Source of the DNA: Chloroflexota bacterium
Lineage (GTDB): Bacteria; Chloroflexota; Dehalococcoidia; Lucifugimonadales; VXLM01
Direction: 5' to 3'
Assembly: GCA_026713145.1 (NCBI GenBank)
Contig: JAPOPA010000157.1
Location: 1 to 32,341 of the forward strand
Length of the DNA: 32,341 nucleotides
In this document: positions 1-10,409 of the stretch, in pieces
Layout: the number at the start of each line of letters is the position of its first letter
Numbering within the stretch: position 1 is the stretch's first letter
Position numbers and translations under genes: made by a program
Notes under the pieces: model-generated
Database searches by the model: none
Told to the model about the DNA's origin: nothing
Seen by the model: the letters and a program-made list of their open reading frames with translations, nothing else

Positions 1-1
1 C

Positions 2-451
2 GCCGCCAAGGAGGGTATCGTCGGTCTGGCCCGCTCTGCCGCGAGCGAGTTCCAGGAGCATGGTATAACGGTAAACGCCGTCTATCCCGGCGGACGTACC
101 CGTATGGTTGAGTCAATACCTGAAAGCGCGGTCGAGTGGCTGCGTGAGCAGGCGGCCGACCGGCCCGGCAGCTACCCCGTCGCCGACCTCGTTGCTCCCC
201 CTGAGCCCGACGAGGCGCTGGTCCCGGAAAGCAATGCCCCCAAGATCGTCTACCTGTGCACCGATGCAGCCTCCTCCATCACGGGTCAAGTGATCGGCAC
301 GCACGGCTGGAGCACGTCACTCTACTCGCCGCGACAGCCGGTCAAATCCCTCCACAAAGACGGCGAGTGGACGCTCGACGAGCTCGAACGGCTCGTCCCG
401 ATATCCCTTGCCATTGGTCTCCAAAACCCCTCGCCCCACGAGGATCATTAG
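2..451 (+). CDS. SDR-family oxidoreductase, C-terminal part (truncated by window start)
   Basis: Frame is open from base 2 in phase with the 104..451 ORF: AAKEGIVGLARSAASEFQEHGITVNAVYPGGRTRM...APKIVYLCTDAASSITGQVIGTHG. This has the SDR active-site helix (AAKxG), the ITVNAVxPG motif and the C-terminal TDAASxITGQ motif. Confidence 0.88.
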   Translation, partial: AAKEGIVGLARSAASEFQEHGITVNAVYPGGRTRMVESIPESAVEWLREQAADRPGSYPVADLVAPPEPDEALVPESNAPKIVYLCTDAASSITGQVIGTHGWSTSLYSPRQPVKSLHKDGEWTLDELERLVPISLAIGLQNPSPHEDH

Positions 452-594
452 TGTGATGAGACGGAAATCCCTACGCCGCATCGATCCTACTGATTGCTTT
501 TGCGTTGTAATTGGGGGGTGGAGTGTTCCACTCCAAACGCGGGAGATTCGAGCGGCCGAGCCCAATTCAAACCAAATGCAGAGAGGTTACAAGA

Positions 595-1062
595 GTGTCG
601 CTGAAGAGAATTGGTGCAGCCGGAGTCATCTTGCTGGTGTTCATGATTATCGCTTCTTTCGTTCTGTCCACTCTTACCGACCCGGAGCCCGATTCGGAGA
701 AATTTACCAAGAATTACGTTCAGCAGGCCATAGACCGCTACAACTCCGACGGGCGTGAGGCAACTGTCGATTACTTCAACTCCCCCGACAGCGTCAGCGG
801 CCAATGGTTCGTGTTCATCATCGACGAGAACGAGATGATGATCGCACACCCTACCCGCAAGGACCGTATAGGAACAACGCGCGAAGACCGGGTCGACGTG
901 AACGGCTACTACTATGGGGACGAGTTCGCAAGTGCCACGGAGGCCGGCAAGTGGGTGTCCTACAGCTTCACCAACCCGACCACCGGACAGAACGGAATGA
1001 AGCGCACCTGGATCGTAAAGCACGACGGCCTGCTCTTCGGATCGGGATGGCACCAAAACTAG
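595..1062 (+). CDS. Membrane-anchored single Cache-domain protein
   Basis: ORF 511..1062 with a likely GTG start at 595 (VSLKRIGAAGVILLVFMIIASFVLS...): one N-terminal TM helix, then a Cache-like domain (WFVFIIDENEMMIAHPTRKDRIG...NGYYYGDEFASATEAGKWVSYSFTNPTTGQNGMKRTWIVKHDGLLFGSGW). Confidence 0.7.
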   Translation: MSLKRIGAAGVILLVFMIIASFVLSTLTDPEPDSEKFTKNYVQQAIDRYNSDGREATVDYFNSPDSVSGQWFVFIIDENEMMIAHPTRKDRIGTTREDRVDVNGYYYGDEFASATEAGKWVSYSFTNPTTGQNGMKRTWIVKHDGLLFGSGWHQN

Positions 1063-1090
1063 GCTGGACGGGGACAGTCGCCGGTATACT

Positions 1091-4000
1091 CTACCTAACC
1101 CGATACTCCGGCAGGGGCTTCACGCTGTAGCCGTCCTGTCCAGCCGCAAGGCTTTCCACCGCCGCCCTCGCCGTATCAAGCGAAGTGAAGCACGGGATGC
1201 GCGCTTCGGCTGCCGCCCGGCGTATCTCAAACCCGTCCTCGAGGGTCGTGCGATCACCCGTCACGGTGTTCACGGCTGCCTGCACGGTTCCATCGGCCAC
1301 GATGTCAACCGTGTTCGGGTGCCCCGGCTCGTGCGCCTTCGACACGGTCGTCACGTCGATGCCCAACGCCCGGATCATCGTAGCCGTGCCGTTGGTGGCA
1401 TATATCGAGTAGTCCTGCTCGGCGAGATCCTTGACCAGCGTGACGGCATCGGCCTTGTGCCGGTCCGCGATGCTGAGCAGGATTGACCCTTTTGGCGGGA
1501 GCATCATGCCCGCGGCCATCAGCGCCTTCGCCAGCGCTGGCCTGAACTCTGTGTCGATTCCCATCACCTCGCCCGTCGACTTCATTTCCGGGCCCAGGTA
1601 GGAATCTACCCCCACGAGCTTCGACATCGAGAACACGGGCGCCTTGATTGCAACGAGCTTCTGGCGCTTCCAGAGACCCCCTTCGTAACCTTGCTCCTTC
1701 AGTGTCTTGCCGGTCATGGCATTGACCGCCAGTCGCACCATCGGCACGCCCGTAACCTTCGAGATAAACGGAATCGTCCTGCTGGAGCGAGGATTGACCT
1801 CTATGACATATACTTGCGTTCCTTCCGTCCTCTGCTCGTCGTCGTCTCCCGCGCCGTTGCTTGAACTTGGCCGGGTTGGCGTCCGGTAGGCGTCGCCTCC
1901 CACGACGACATACTGGATGTTCATAAGCCCGCGCACGTCCAGCGCCAGCCCTATGCGTCGCGTGTATTCGACGACAGTGTCGACCTCTTCCTCGGAGAGC
2001 GTCAGGCCGGGGTAGATCGCCGTAGAGTCGCCGCTGTGAACGCCCGCTCGTTCGACGCGCTCCATGATACCGGGCACCAGCACCGTCTCGCCATCGCACA
2101 CCGCGTCGACTTCCACCTCTCGACCCTCGAAGTACTTGTCGATGAGAACGCGCCTGCCCTCCGCTGCCAAAACGGCTTCAGACCAGAACTTCAGGAGCTC
2201 CGTGGCGTTCTGCACGATCTCCATCGCCCGCCCTCCGAGCACGTACGACGGTCTAACGAGGACGGGGTACCCGATCTCCTGCGCAACGCTCAACGCCTGC
2301 TCCACCGTTGAGACGGCTGAGCCGGGCGGATTCGGTATACCGATCCGTGCGAGAAATTCTTCGAATAGATGTCTATCCGAGGCCGTGTCGATGGAACCCG
2401 CCGTGGAGCCGAGGATTGGAAGTTTGGCCTTGTCGAGCACCTGCGAGAGGTTGATGGCCGTCTGCCCCCCGAACTGCACCACGGTCGGAGGGACTGTGCT
2501 CACATTGCCGCCGTCATCCTCGGCGTCGTGGTCCCATACCTCGTTCTCGATGATGTCGCGGACGCTCTCCTCGTCGAGCGGCTCGAAGTACAGACGGTCG
2601 CTCGTGTCGAAGTCGGTCGATACCGTCTCTGGATTGGAGTTCACCAGGACGCTCTTGATGCCCTCCCGCTGGAGTGCCCATGCCGCGTGCACCGAGCAAT
2701 AGTCGAACTCGATTCCCTGCCCAATACGTATGGGCCCGCTTCCGACCACGACGGCCTTCGACGCGGGAATCGGTTCTGCCTCATTCTCCTGCTCGTAAGT
2801 ACTGTAGAAATAGGGTGTCTGCGCCTCGAATTCCGCCGCGCACGTGTCCACCATCTTGTAGACGGGCCGAATGTCCCACTGCCGCCGGAGGGAGCGCACC
2901 TGTTCATGAGTCCTGTCCGTCAGCAACCCTATCCGGTCGTCGCCGAAGCCGAGCCGCTTGGACTGCCACAGCAGGTCGTGCGTCAACGTCTCACCGAGGA
3001 GCCTTGCCTCCATTAGAACGATGTGCTCTAACGCGCGAGTGAACCATGGGTCGATACCGGTGACACGCGACAGCGCTTCCGGAGTGACTCCGCGCCGCAG
3101 CGCGAACAGCAAGGCCCAGAGCCTCTCGTCGTTGGGGTGGAGGGGCAAGGTGGTCTGCCAGTTCTTGAGGTCCTGGGACCAATCCGAAGCCTCCCACAAG
3201 ATGGAGCGTCCCGTGATCTCCAGCGATCGGACGGCCTTCTGAAACGCCGCCTCGAACGACCGGTCGATGGCCATGACCTCGCCTGTCGCTTTCATTTGCG
3301 TGGTAACCGTGCGGTCGCCACTCGGGAACTTATCGAACGGCCAGCGCGGGATCTTTACCACGCAGTAATCGAGTGCGGGTTCAAATGCGGCAACGGTCTT
3401 TTGCGTGACGGCGTTCGGTATCTCATCCAGCCTCTTACCGGTGGCGATCTTTGCCGCCACACGGGCTATGGGATACCCTGTCGCCTTACTGGCAAGTGCA
3501 GAGCTGCGACTAACGCGCGGGTTCACTTCAATGACGTAGTACGGACTGTCCTGCCTGCCGCCACCGGGTAGTGTGGCCCCCACGACATCCCCCGGTTCCA
3601 GCGCGAACTGGACATTGCAACCTCCCTCGATGCCAAGTTCCCGGATGATCTTCAACCCCGCCGACCGGAGCATTTGATACTCCTTGTCGGACAGCGTCTG
3701 GCTGGGCGCAACCACGATGCTGTCTCCCGTGTGCGCCCCCATCGGGTCGATGTTCTCCATGTTGCACACGGTGATGCAGTTGTCTCCTGAGTCACGCATC
3801 ACCTCGTATTCGAGTTCCTTCCATCCGACGAGGGACTTTTCCAACAGCACCTGATCTATGGGACTGGCCGCCAGACCCGAAGCTACTATGCGCTCAAACT
3901 CGTCGAGGGTATTGGCGATGCCTCCCCCAGTGCCCCCAAGTGTGTAGGCTGGGCGGACGACCAGAGGAAGGCCCAGCTCTTCCAGGGCCTGTTGCGCCTC

Positions 4001-4498
4001 CTCCATAGTTTCGACAGTTCGACTCGGTGGAACGGGCTCGCCTATGTCCAGCAGCAGTTGACGGAACAGATCGCGGTCCTCGGCCTTCCGGATTGAGTCA
4101 AGCGGCGTACCGAGCAGACGAACTTCATACTTGTCGAGGATCCCGGCGTCGGCGAGGTCGACCGCAAGGTTCAGGCCGGTTTGACCTCCGAGTGTCGGGA
4201 GCAGCCCGTCCGGAGTTTCCCGCGCGATGATCCGCTCAACCACCTCGACGGTAAGCGGCTCGATATACACTACGTCAGCGATGTCCTCGTCCGTCATGAT
4301 CGTCGCCGGATTCGAGTTGACGAGAACTGTCGTCACGCCCTCCTCGCGCAGCGCCTTGCACGCTTGAGTCCCGGCATAGTCGAACTCGGCCGCCTGCCCA
4401 ATAACGATGGGCCCGGAGCCGATCACGAGAACTTTTCTTGGTTTAGTCGATGGCATTGTTATCGGATTCCTCGTGAGCCCTCTGGCAGGGTTCGTCAT
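1091..4498 (-). CDS. carB: Carbamoyl-phosphate synthase large subunit
   Basis: 1135 aa: [33 protein letters not shown], duplicated ATP-grasp halves ([28 protein letters not shown]), C-terminal MGS-like domain. Confidence 0.98.
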   Translation of the reverse strand: MTNPARGLTRNPITMPSTKPRKVLVIGSGPIVIGQAAEFDYAGTQACKALREEGVTTVLVNSNPATIMTDEDIADVVYIEPLTVEVVERIIARETPDGLLPTLGGQTGLNLAVDLADAGILDKYEVRLLGTPLDSIRKAEDRDLFRQLLLDIGEPVPPSRTVETMEEAQQALEELGLPLVVRPAYTLGGTGGGIANTLDEFERIVASGLAASPIDQVLLEKSLVGWKELEYEVMRDSGDNCITVCNMENIDPMGAHTGDSIVVAPSQTLSDKEYQMLRSAGLKIIRELGIEGGCNVQFALEPGDVVGATLPGGGRQDSPYYVIEVNPRVSRSSALASKATGYPIARVAAKIATGKRLDEIPNAVTQKTVAAFEPALDYCVVKIPRWPFDKFPSGDRTVTTQMKATGEVMAIDRSFEAAFQKAVRSLEITGRSILWEASDWSQDLKNWQTTLPLHPNDERLWALLFALRRGVTPEALSRVTGIDPWFTRALEHIVLMEARLLGETLTHDLLWQSKRLGFGDDRIGLLTDRTHEQVRSLRRQWDIRPVYKMVDTCAAEFEAQTPYFYSTYEQENEAEPIPASKAVVVGSGPIRIGQGIEFDYCSVHAAWALQREGIKSVLVNSNPETVSTDFDTSDRLYFEPLDEESVRDIIENEVWDHDAEDDGGNVSTVPPTVVQFGGQTAINLSQVLDKAKLPILGSTAGSIDTASDRHLFEEFLARIGIPNPPGSAVSTVEQALSVAQEIGYPVLVRPSYVLGGRAMEIVQNATELLKFWSEAVLAAEGRRVLIDKYFEGREVEVDAVCDGETVLVPGIMERVERAGVHSGDSTAIYPGLTLSEEEVDTVVEYTRRIGLALDVRGLMNIQYVVVGGDAYRTPTRPSSSNGAGDDDEQRTEGTQVYVIEVNPRSSRTIPFISKVTGVPMVRLAVNAMTGKTLKEQGYEGGLWKRQKLVAIKAPVFSMSKLVGVDSYLGPEMKSTGEVMGIDTEFRPALAKALMAAGMMLPPKGSILLSIADRHKADAVTLVKDLAEQDYSIYATNGTATMIRALGIDVTTVSKAHEPGHPNTVDIVADGTVQAAVNTVTGDRTTLEDGFEIRRAAAEARIPCFTSLDTARAAVESLAAGQDGYSVKPLPEYRVR

Positions 4499-4500
4499 TC

Positions 4501-5235
4501 TTAAGCGGAATTAGGTAGCAGCTCGTGAGCGAGTTCCCGTAACGAAGCCACTTCGAGATCCGGCTTCACGTCCGATGGTGGACTCTCGCCGTTGCGATTG
4601 AGCCAGACGCTCGCGACGCCGGCGTCGTTGGCTCCCCGAACGTCATACTCGATATGGTCTCCCACGTGAAGAAGCTCGTGCGGTTCGCAGCGGGCCTCTC
4701 TGACGGCGATCTCGAAGATGCGCGGGTCGGGCTTCTCAATGCCGCCGTGCTCGACTGACATAACAATGAAGTCGAAGTACTTCTCCAGCCCGAGCTGTTT
4801 CGGGCGCATGCTCCCGTTTGTCAATGTACCGAGCGGGTAGGTCCCGCGTAGAGCGTCGAGCCCGGGCACAACGTCGTCGAAGGGAACGTTGTTGCGGTTT
4901 CTCTCCTCGACGTAAGCGTCCGTGGCTCGATCGGCCAGTCCGTTGTCGGGGGTATCGATATCGGCGAATGCGCGCCGCATCGCATCGTGCCGCAGCCTAA
5001 CAAGGTCTGTGATGGTTCCCCATTGCCGGTCGCGTTCCACCACCCACGCTTGGTCGAGATAGTCGACCGTAAAGCCCTCAGTGCCCTCGGGATCGATCAG
5101 CCGGACTTCTCGCAAGGCAGCTACGAGACCGCGCCACAAGGCGCCCTCGAAGTCCCAGAGAGTACCGTCCACGTCGAACGATATGGCCTTGATGCGCGTG
5201 AGCGAGGTCACTGCCTGGTCACTCTCCAGACGCAT
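4501..5235 (-). CDS. HAD-superfamily hydrolase
   Basis: HAD motif [15 protein letters not shown], motif II TLTNGS, motif [15 protein letters not shown]...[26 protein letters not shown]. Located between carA and carB. Confidence 0.9.
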   Translation of the reverse strand: MRLESDQAVTSLTRIKAISFDVDGTLWDFEGALWRGLVAALREVRLIDPEGTEGFTVDYLDQAWVVERDRQWGTITDLVRLRHDAMRRAFADIDTPDNGLADRATDAYVEERNRNNVPFDDVVPGLDALRGTYPLGTLTNGSMRPKQLGLEKYFDFIVMSVEHGGIEKPDPRIFEIAVREARCEPHELLHVGDHIEYDVRGANDAGVASVWLNRNGESPPSDVKPDLEVASLRELAHELLPNSA

Positions 5236-5305
5236 TCAGCTAGCCAGTCTCGGACTCGTCTCTGACCACAGCCAGCGTCATTCCTCGTCGGCGATAACTT
5301 GGACA

Positions 5306-6424
5306 TCAATTGTGTTGTCGCACCATCTCAATGAACCGGTCGAAGATGTACTCGTTATCCAATGGCCCCGGCGAGGCCTCCGAGTGGTACTGGATGGTCA
5401 TGATTGGCATGGTCGTGTGCCTCAGCCCCTCCACCGTGCCGTCGTTGAGATTGACGTCGCTGACCTCGAGCTCCGGGGGCAGGGAGTCGGGGTCGACCGC
5501 GTACCCATGGTTTTGAGCCGTGATGTAGACGCGGCCGGTCGCGAGGTCCTTAACCGGGTGGTTCGCGCCGCGATGGCCGAATTTGAGCTTGAACGTCTTG
5601 CCGCCGAATGCCCGCCCGATCATCTGGTTGCCGAGACAGATTCCGAGGATTGGTGTCCTGCCTGCGATTCCCTGCGCCGCCTCAACCGCGTAGTCGAGGA
5701 GTTCAGGATCGCCGGGACCGGGCGACATGACTACCCCGTCCGGATTGAGGCTCAAGATGTCCTCGGCGGTTGTCTTGGCAGGCAGGGCCTTCACCTCACA
5801 GCCCCGTGCCCGGAGCATCCGCAGGATGTTGTACTTCAGGCCACAGTCGTCGACCAGAATGCGGTAAGGCCTGTCCTGACCTCCTGTACCGTCCATAGTG
5901 CTGGGGGAGTCCCAGTCATACGGCTTCTCAGTCGATACCTGCTGCACGAAATCGGTGTCGCCGTAGTCCGGTAGGTCGCTCAGTCGGGCGAGCGCCTGTT
6001 CCGGCGGTTCGTCGATGGCTATCATGCCCTTCATTACGCCTCGCGTGCGCAGCCTTCGAGTTATCGCCCGCGTGTCGACGCCGCTGATTCCAGTGACGCC
6101 CTGCGACTTGAGGAACTCATCCAGCGTCGACGTGCTCAGCGCGTGGCTGGGCCGCGCCGAGTGCTCCCGCACCACGAATCCGGCAACCTGCACCCTGGCA
6201 GACTCGAAGTCACGGTCGCTGATCCCATAGTTGCCGATCAGCGGGTACGTCGGAACCACGATCTGCCCGGCAAACGACGGATCGGTCAACATCTCCTGAT
6301 ATCCCGTCATTGAGGTGCTGAATACGACCTCCCCGTGGGCCGGGCGTGCGGCCCCGAAGGCCTCCCCCCGGTAAACCGAGCCGTCTTCAAGCACGAGGAG
6401 GGCGGGGTTATCCAGTGACCGCAT
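5306..6424 (-). CDS. carA: Carbamoyl-phosphate synthase small subunit
   Basis: LVLEDGSVYRGEAFGA...GEVVFSTSMTGYQEMLTDPSFAGQIV and the class I GATase motif PILGICLGNQMIGRAFGGKTFKLKFGHRGANHPV. Confidence 0.98.
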   Translation of the reverse strand: MRSLDNPALLVLEDGSVYRGEAFGAARPAHGEVVFSTSMTGYQEMLTDPSFAGQIVVPTYPLIGNYGISDRDFESARVQVAGFVVREHSARPSHALSTSTLDEFLKSQGVTGISGVDTRAITRRLRTRGVMKGMIAIDEPPEQALARLSDLPDYGDTDFVQQVSTEKPYDWDSPSTMDGTGGQDRPYRILVDDCGLKYNILRMLRARGCEVKALPAKTTAEDILSLNPDGVVMSPGPGDPELLDYAVEAAQGIAGRTPILGICLGNQMIGRAFGGKTFKLKFGHRGANHPVKDLATGRVYITAQNHGYAVDPDSLPPELEVSDVNLNDGTVEGLRHTTMPIMTIQYHSEASPGPLDNEYIFDRFIEMVRQHN

Positions 6425-6608
6425 ATTTCAAAGTCCTTGGACTTGCGATCCGCGTAGACGCATCTAGGATCTCCATACCGATTACGTTGCCGTGATCGTC
6501 GTAGTCGATGATGACGCCAGGCTTGTCCTCGTCGCTCTCCTCAATCGCTGCATCATTCAGTACGATTCTCAGGACGTCGACTTTCTGGTCATATGTCACT
6601 TTCACCAC
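6408..6608 (-). CDS. DUF2283 family protein
   Basis: MVKVTYDQKVDVLRIVLNDAAIEESDEDKPGVIIDYDDHGNVIGMEILDAS shows the typical DUF2283 pattern (YD...D.L.I.......E......G...D.D..G...G.EIL.AS). Its 3' end overlaps the carA start. Confidence 0.85.
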   Translation of the reverse strand: MVKVTYDQKVDVLRIVLNDAAIEESDEDKPGVIIDYDDHGNVIGMEILDASTRIASPRTLKYAVTG

Positions 6609-6862
6609 ACCCTCCAGTATTTTCCGACTCTGCTCGTTCGATTGACTGTAACTGCTGTTGGCGGCTGTGGTTGGCCGTCCACTATTGCGCGTAGCAAATG
6701 TGTCTTATTCTCCCCGAATTGCATTTTCGACTGGTAAATGTTCCGATCTCCAAAGCTAGGCCCTACTTGCTCCGGCTCTTCCATCAACCTGCGTAATAGG
6801 ACAGGAGGAACCTCTCGTCGGGTCATCACCGATCGGGCGTGTTCGGTAAGCCTAGAGTTCAA
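6602..6862 (-). CDS. DUF4258 family protein
   Basis: RLTEHARSVMTRREVPPVLLRRLMEEPEQVGPSFGDRNIYQSKMQFGENKTHLLRAIVDGQPQPPTAVTVNRTSRVGKYW matches the DUF4258 pattern (T.HA...M..R.I......V..PE......G....Q.......L.R.V.......V.TVY.TS...KYW). Overlaps the DUF2283 gene. Confidence 0.75.
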   Translation of the reverse strand: MNSRLTEHARSVMTRREVPPVLLRRLMEEPEQVGPSFGDRNIYQSKMQFGENKTHLLRAIVDGQPQPPTAVTVNRTSRVGKYWRVW

Positions 6863-6871
6863 CTTGATCCC

Positions 6872-8203
6872 TTATTCCAGATACACCACCCGCCCGCCAA
6901 ACACCGTCGCAACCACCCGCCCCCTCAACGTCGCCCCGACCAGCGGTGTGTTCTTGCCCTTGGAGGCGAACTCCGACGGTTCCACGACCCACTCCGTATC
7001 AGGATCGATTATCGTAACGTCTGCCGTCGAGCCTGCCCGAAGCGTGCCAAGATCACTCCGTCCCAGAAATCCAGCGGGCGAGGCCGTCAGCTTATCAACG
7101 AGGACGGGTAGGGGAACGGAATCGGCATGAACTAGCGACATGACCGATCCAAGCGCCGTTTCGAGATTGCTGATGCCGTTGGCGGCGTCTTCAAACGTCG
7201 TCTGCTTGTCCACAGTTCCGTGCGGCGCGTGGTCCGTGGCGATGAAGTCAATCACGCCTTCTTTCAGAGCTTCGACCATCGCCTCAACGTCCTCACCCGA
7301 GCGCAGGGGAGGTGCGACTTTTGCGTTTGAGTCGTAGGCGGTCTCCGTGAGGATATCGAACGGCCCGTTGGCGCTTAGATGGCCCATGACCGTCTCGTCG
7401 GGGAGAGTCAAATGGTGGGGAGTGACCTCGCAGGTGACGCTAAAACCATGCTCCTTGGCTCTTCGGACAAGCTCAATCGTCCCAGCCGTACTGGCGTGAG
7501 CGATGTGGACACGCCCTCCGGTGAGGCGGGCAAGCTCGATGTCACGCGCGACCATAATCTCTTCGGCGGAGTTGGGAATGCCCTTGAGACCGAGCCGTGT
7601 TGCGACCCATCCCTCGTTCATGACGCCGCCGCTTGAGAGTGAGGCGACCTCTGCGTGATTGATGATCGGAAGTCCCAGTGAAGAGGCGTAGCCGAGCGCC
7701 TGACGCATGATGTTATCGTCCGACACAGGATGCCCGTCGTCGCTGAAGCCGATGGCGCCCACCTCCGCAAGCTCGCCCATCTCGGCAAGTTCCTTGCCTT
7801 TGCTTCCCTTTGTAACCGCTCCGATAGGCAAGACCCTGACGACTCCCTCTTCCGCTGCCTTCGTGAGCACGAAGTCAACGATGGAGCGAGAGTCCATCAC
7901 TGGGCTGGTGTTCGGCATGGCGCATACGGTCGTGAACCCTCCTCGCGCCGCCGCCGCCGTACCGGTCGCGATAGTCTCCTTGTACTCGAACCCAGGCTCC
8001 CGAAGATGCGTGTGCAGGTCGATGAAGCCCGGACAGACGATCTTCCCCGTTGCGTCGACGACCTCGGCGTGCTCCAGGTCAACTCCGCTGTCCACACCCA
8101 CGACCTTGCTGTCCTCAATAGCAACGTCCGCGACCCTATCGAGACCCAGAGAGGGGTCGATCACACGACCGCCCTTGATGAGTGTCCGTCCGGTAGAGGC
8201 CAT
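6872..8203 (-). CDS. pyrC: Dihydroorotase
   Basis: Likely start ATG at 8203 (MASTGRTLIKGGRVIDPS). Metal motif DLHTHLREPGFEYKETI and C-terminal IDFIATDHAPHG. Confidence 0.97.
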   Translation of the reverse strand: MASTGRTLIKGGRVIDPSLGLDRVADVAIEDSKVVGVDSGVDLEHAEVVDATGKIVCPGFIDLHTHLREPGFEYKETIATGTAAAARGGFTTVCAMPNTSPVMDSRSIVDFVLTKAAEEGVVRVLPIGAVTKGSKGKELAEMGELAEVGAIGFSDDGHPVSDDNIMRQALGYASSLGLPIINHAEVASLSSGGVMNEGWVATRLGLKGIPNSAEEIMVARDIELARLTGGRVHIAHASTAGTIELVRRAKEHGFSVTCEVTPHHLTLPDETVMGHLSANGPFDILTETAYDSNAKVAPPLRSGEDVEAMVEALKEGVIDFIATDHAPHGTVDKQTTFEDAANGISNLETALGSVMSLVHADSVPLPVLVDKLTASPAGFLGRSDLGTLRAGSTADVTIIDPDTEWVVEPSEFASKGKNTPLVGATLRGRVVATVFGGRVVYLE

Positions 8204-8207
8204 AAAC

Positions 8208-8585
8208 TCAGAGCCTTTCAAGTATGGTTTCCACGTGCCCGAATGCTTCAATATTCTCTTGGCGGTCCCACCAGAGGAATCCGCCGATTGTCTCCCCGTC
8301 CGGCGTACTTCCTATATCCACCTCACCGTGCGCGTCGATGAGAAACACATGGTGCCTGTTTATCGCCGTTTCCACTACGAATAGGTAGTCCGTCTGCGTC
8401 GCCGTCAGGCCGGTCTCTTCGAAGAGCTCCCGCGCAGCAGCCGACGCCGGAGATTCTCCCGGCTCGATTCCGCCTCCCGGCATCATATAAACCGGTCCGC
8501 TCCCGAGGACCAGCAACACCTTGCCGTCGCGTATCACGACAGCCGTAGCTCGATCCCGGAGTTGCGGTTCGGTCAAGGCAGTCAC
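8208..8585 (-). CDS. NUDIX hydrolase
   Basis: NUDIX box GGGIEPGESPASAAARELFEETGLTA. The gene lies between pyrB and pyrC and overlaps the pyrB stop. Confidence 0.93.
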   Translation of the reverse strand: MTALTEPQLRDRATAVVIRDGKVLLVLGSGPVYMMPGGGIEPGESPASAAARELFEETGLTATQTDYLFVVETAINRHHVFLIDAHGEVDIGSTPDGETIGGFLWWDRQENIEAFGHVETILERL

Positions 8586-9589
8586 GTCCCGCCCCCGTTG
8601 GAGTCCACGAGGCTGTACAGCAGGGACATCCGCACGGCGACGCCGTTGGTAACCTGTTCCTCGATGACGGACGCGGCCCCATGGGCGACATCCGCGTCGA
8701 TCTCGACTCCTTCGTTCATCGGCCCCGGGTGCATAACCAGAGCGTTGGGCTTTGCTAACTTCATGCGCCTTGCGCTGACGCCGTACATCCGAGAGTACTC
8801 ACGAAGACTCGGCAGATGGCCCGCTCGCTGTCGTTCGACCTGGAGCCGAAGCGCCATCACAACGTCGGCCCCGCCTACGGCGGCATCTACGCTGTTTTCA
8901 ATAGTGATTCCTGCGAAGGGGTGTTCCTCCGGAAACCCCTTCAAGAAGTCGGGCGGCATCAGCGTCGGCGGTCCGCACAAGGTCACGTCCGCCCCCATCT
9001 TTGTGAGACCCCAGAGATTGGAGCGAACAACCCTGCTGTACAGGATGTCTCCAACAATTGCCACCTTCAGTCCTTCGATCCGGCCCAGGTGCGACTGCAT
9101 TGTGTACATATCCAGAAGCGCCTGTGTGGGATGCGCATGCGCGCCGTCCCCGGCGTTCACGATTGGCGCGTCGAGATTGCGTGCTAGGAAATAGGGCGCT
9201 CCCGGGTGTGCGTGGCGGATGATGATCATATCGGCGTTCATGGCCTGGAGCGTCAGAGCCGTGTCGTAGAGCGATTCGCCCTTCTCGACGCTCGATCCCC
9301 CTGCCGAGACGTTGATCACGTCCGCGCTCATAACCTTTCCCGCTTGCTCGAACGAGGCCCGAGTCCTCGTGCTGGCCTCGTAGAAGAGTGTATAGATGGT
9401 CTTGCCCCGAAGGGTCGGGACCTTACGAATGTCCCGGCTCAAGACCTCTTTCATGACTTCCGTGTTTTGGAGGACCTCTTCGATCTCTCCACGGGTAAAG
9501 TCGTCAAGATCAAGCACGTGGCGACGGTTCGCGAGCGAGGACCTCGTTGAAGACTCAGTCATGGCTAGGCCGGAACCTCTCGCTGTCAT
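8582..9589 (-). CDS. pyrB: Aspartate carbamoyltransferase catalytic subunit
   Basis: [44 protein letters not shown]...[36 protein letters not shown]. Confidence 0.98.
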   Translation of the reverse strand: MTARGSGLAMTESSTRSSLANRRHVLDLDDFTRGEIEEVLQNTEVMKEVLSRDIRKVPTLRGKTIYTLFYEASTRTRASFEQAGKVMSADVINVSAGGSSVEKGESLYDTALTLQAMNADMIIIRHAHPGAPYFLARNLDAPIVNAGDGAHAHPTQALLDMYTMQSHLGRIEGLKVAIVGDILYSRVVRSNLWGLTKMGADVTLCGPPTLMPPDFLKGFPEEHPFAGITIENSVDAAVGGADVVMALRLQVERQRAGHLPSLREYSRMYGVSARRMKLAKPNALVMHPGPMNEGVEIDADVAHGAASVIEEQVTNGVAVRMSLLYSLVDSNGGGT

Positions 9590-10164
9590 GCGCGCTTCCT
9601 CAGCAGGAGGACTTCGTCTTCGTCGCTGGTCTCGAGGAGATTCACTCGCACCTCCTCATCGAGCGAGGTCGGGATGTTCCGCCCAACGTAGTCGGCGCGG
9701 ATCGGCAGTTCCCGGTGACCTCGATCGATCAGGACCGCAAGCTGGACGCGACTGGGCCTCCCAAAATCGTTGAGAGCGTCCATGGCTGCGCGGACGGTGC
9801 GTCCCGTGTACAGGACGTCGTCAATCAAAACAACCGGCCTGCCCTCTATCGGCACGGGGATGCTCGTCGGACGCATCACCGGCCGTCCTCGGCGACTCAG
9901 ATCGTCGCGGTACAGACCGATGTCGAGCTGCCCGACCGGCGGCTTGGTCCCCTCGAACTCCGCAATGAGGTTGGCGGTGCGCTCCGCGAGGTGAATTCCG
10001 CCCGAGTGAATTCCGACAATTACGATATCCGGCTCGCGCACGTTCCCTTCGAGGATCTCGTGGGCGATTCTGATGAGTGCCCGACGCATTTGCTCGCGGT
10101 CGAGCACCTGCCGGCCACTGGTCTGTGGTGTTTCCCGTACTACGTTGGAGGACGATTCCGTCAC
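9586..10164 (-). CDS. pyrR: Bifunctional pyr operon regulator / uracil phosphoribosyltransferase
   Basis: [14 protein letters not shown]...[19 protein letters not shown]...[18 protein letters not shown]...[60 protein letters not shown]. Apparent GTG start. Confidence 0.97.
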   Translation of the reverse strand: MTESSSNVVRETPQTSGRQVLDREQMRRALIRIAHEILEGNVREPDIVIVGIHSGGIHLAERTANLIAEFEGTKPPVGQLDIGLYRDDLSRRGRPVMRPTSIPVPIEGRPVVLIDDVLYTGRTVRAAMDALNDFGRPSRVQLAVLIDRGHRELPIRADYVGRNIPTSLDEEVRVNLLETSDEDEVLLLRKRA

Positions 10165-10165
10165 G

Positions 10166-10199
10166 AAAGAAAACCCTCTTACCGGAGATGGCAGAGGGT
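10166..10199 (-). terminator. Intrinsic terminator (attenuator) in the pyr leader
   Basis: The minus strand reads ACCCTCT-gccatctccggta-AGAGGGT followed by TTTCTTT, ending at the pyrR start codon. Downstream of the PyrR-binding element. Confidence 0.8.
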
Positions 10200-10242
10200 C
10201 GTAGATGGCCGCCCAACATGTGGATGGACGATACCGTTAACG

Positions 10243-10273
10243 CCTTGCCAGCCTCACGGGACTGCCTTAAAGG
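10243..10273 (-). promoter_or_regulatory. Putative PyrR-binding (anti-antiterminator) RNA element in the pyr leader
   Basis: The minus strand reads CCTTTAAGGCAGTCCCGTGAGGCTGGCAAGG, closely resembling the conserved PyrR binding loop (CAGUCC.G.GAGGCU flanked by UUUAA/AAGG), directly upstream of pyrR. Confidence 0.85.
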
Positions 10274-10409
10274 TCGCTGATTGTTTCGACGACATTTTAG
10301 ACTGAACGTGCATGGGGATGCAAGTCTCTCTCCCAATTGAAAGGCAAGGCAATTGCCCACTGATGCGCTACAATGGCGGTTGCAGCAAGTCCACCATAGG
10401 TGCGGAATC

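Noticed and set aside
2064-2702. Plus-strand ORFs of more than 200 aa opposite carB (2064..2702, 2369..3016)
   Set aside because: Antisense shadows of a clear carB gene, low-complexity Ser/Arg-rich composition, no family motif.
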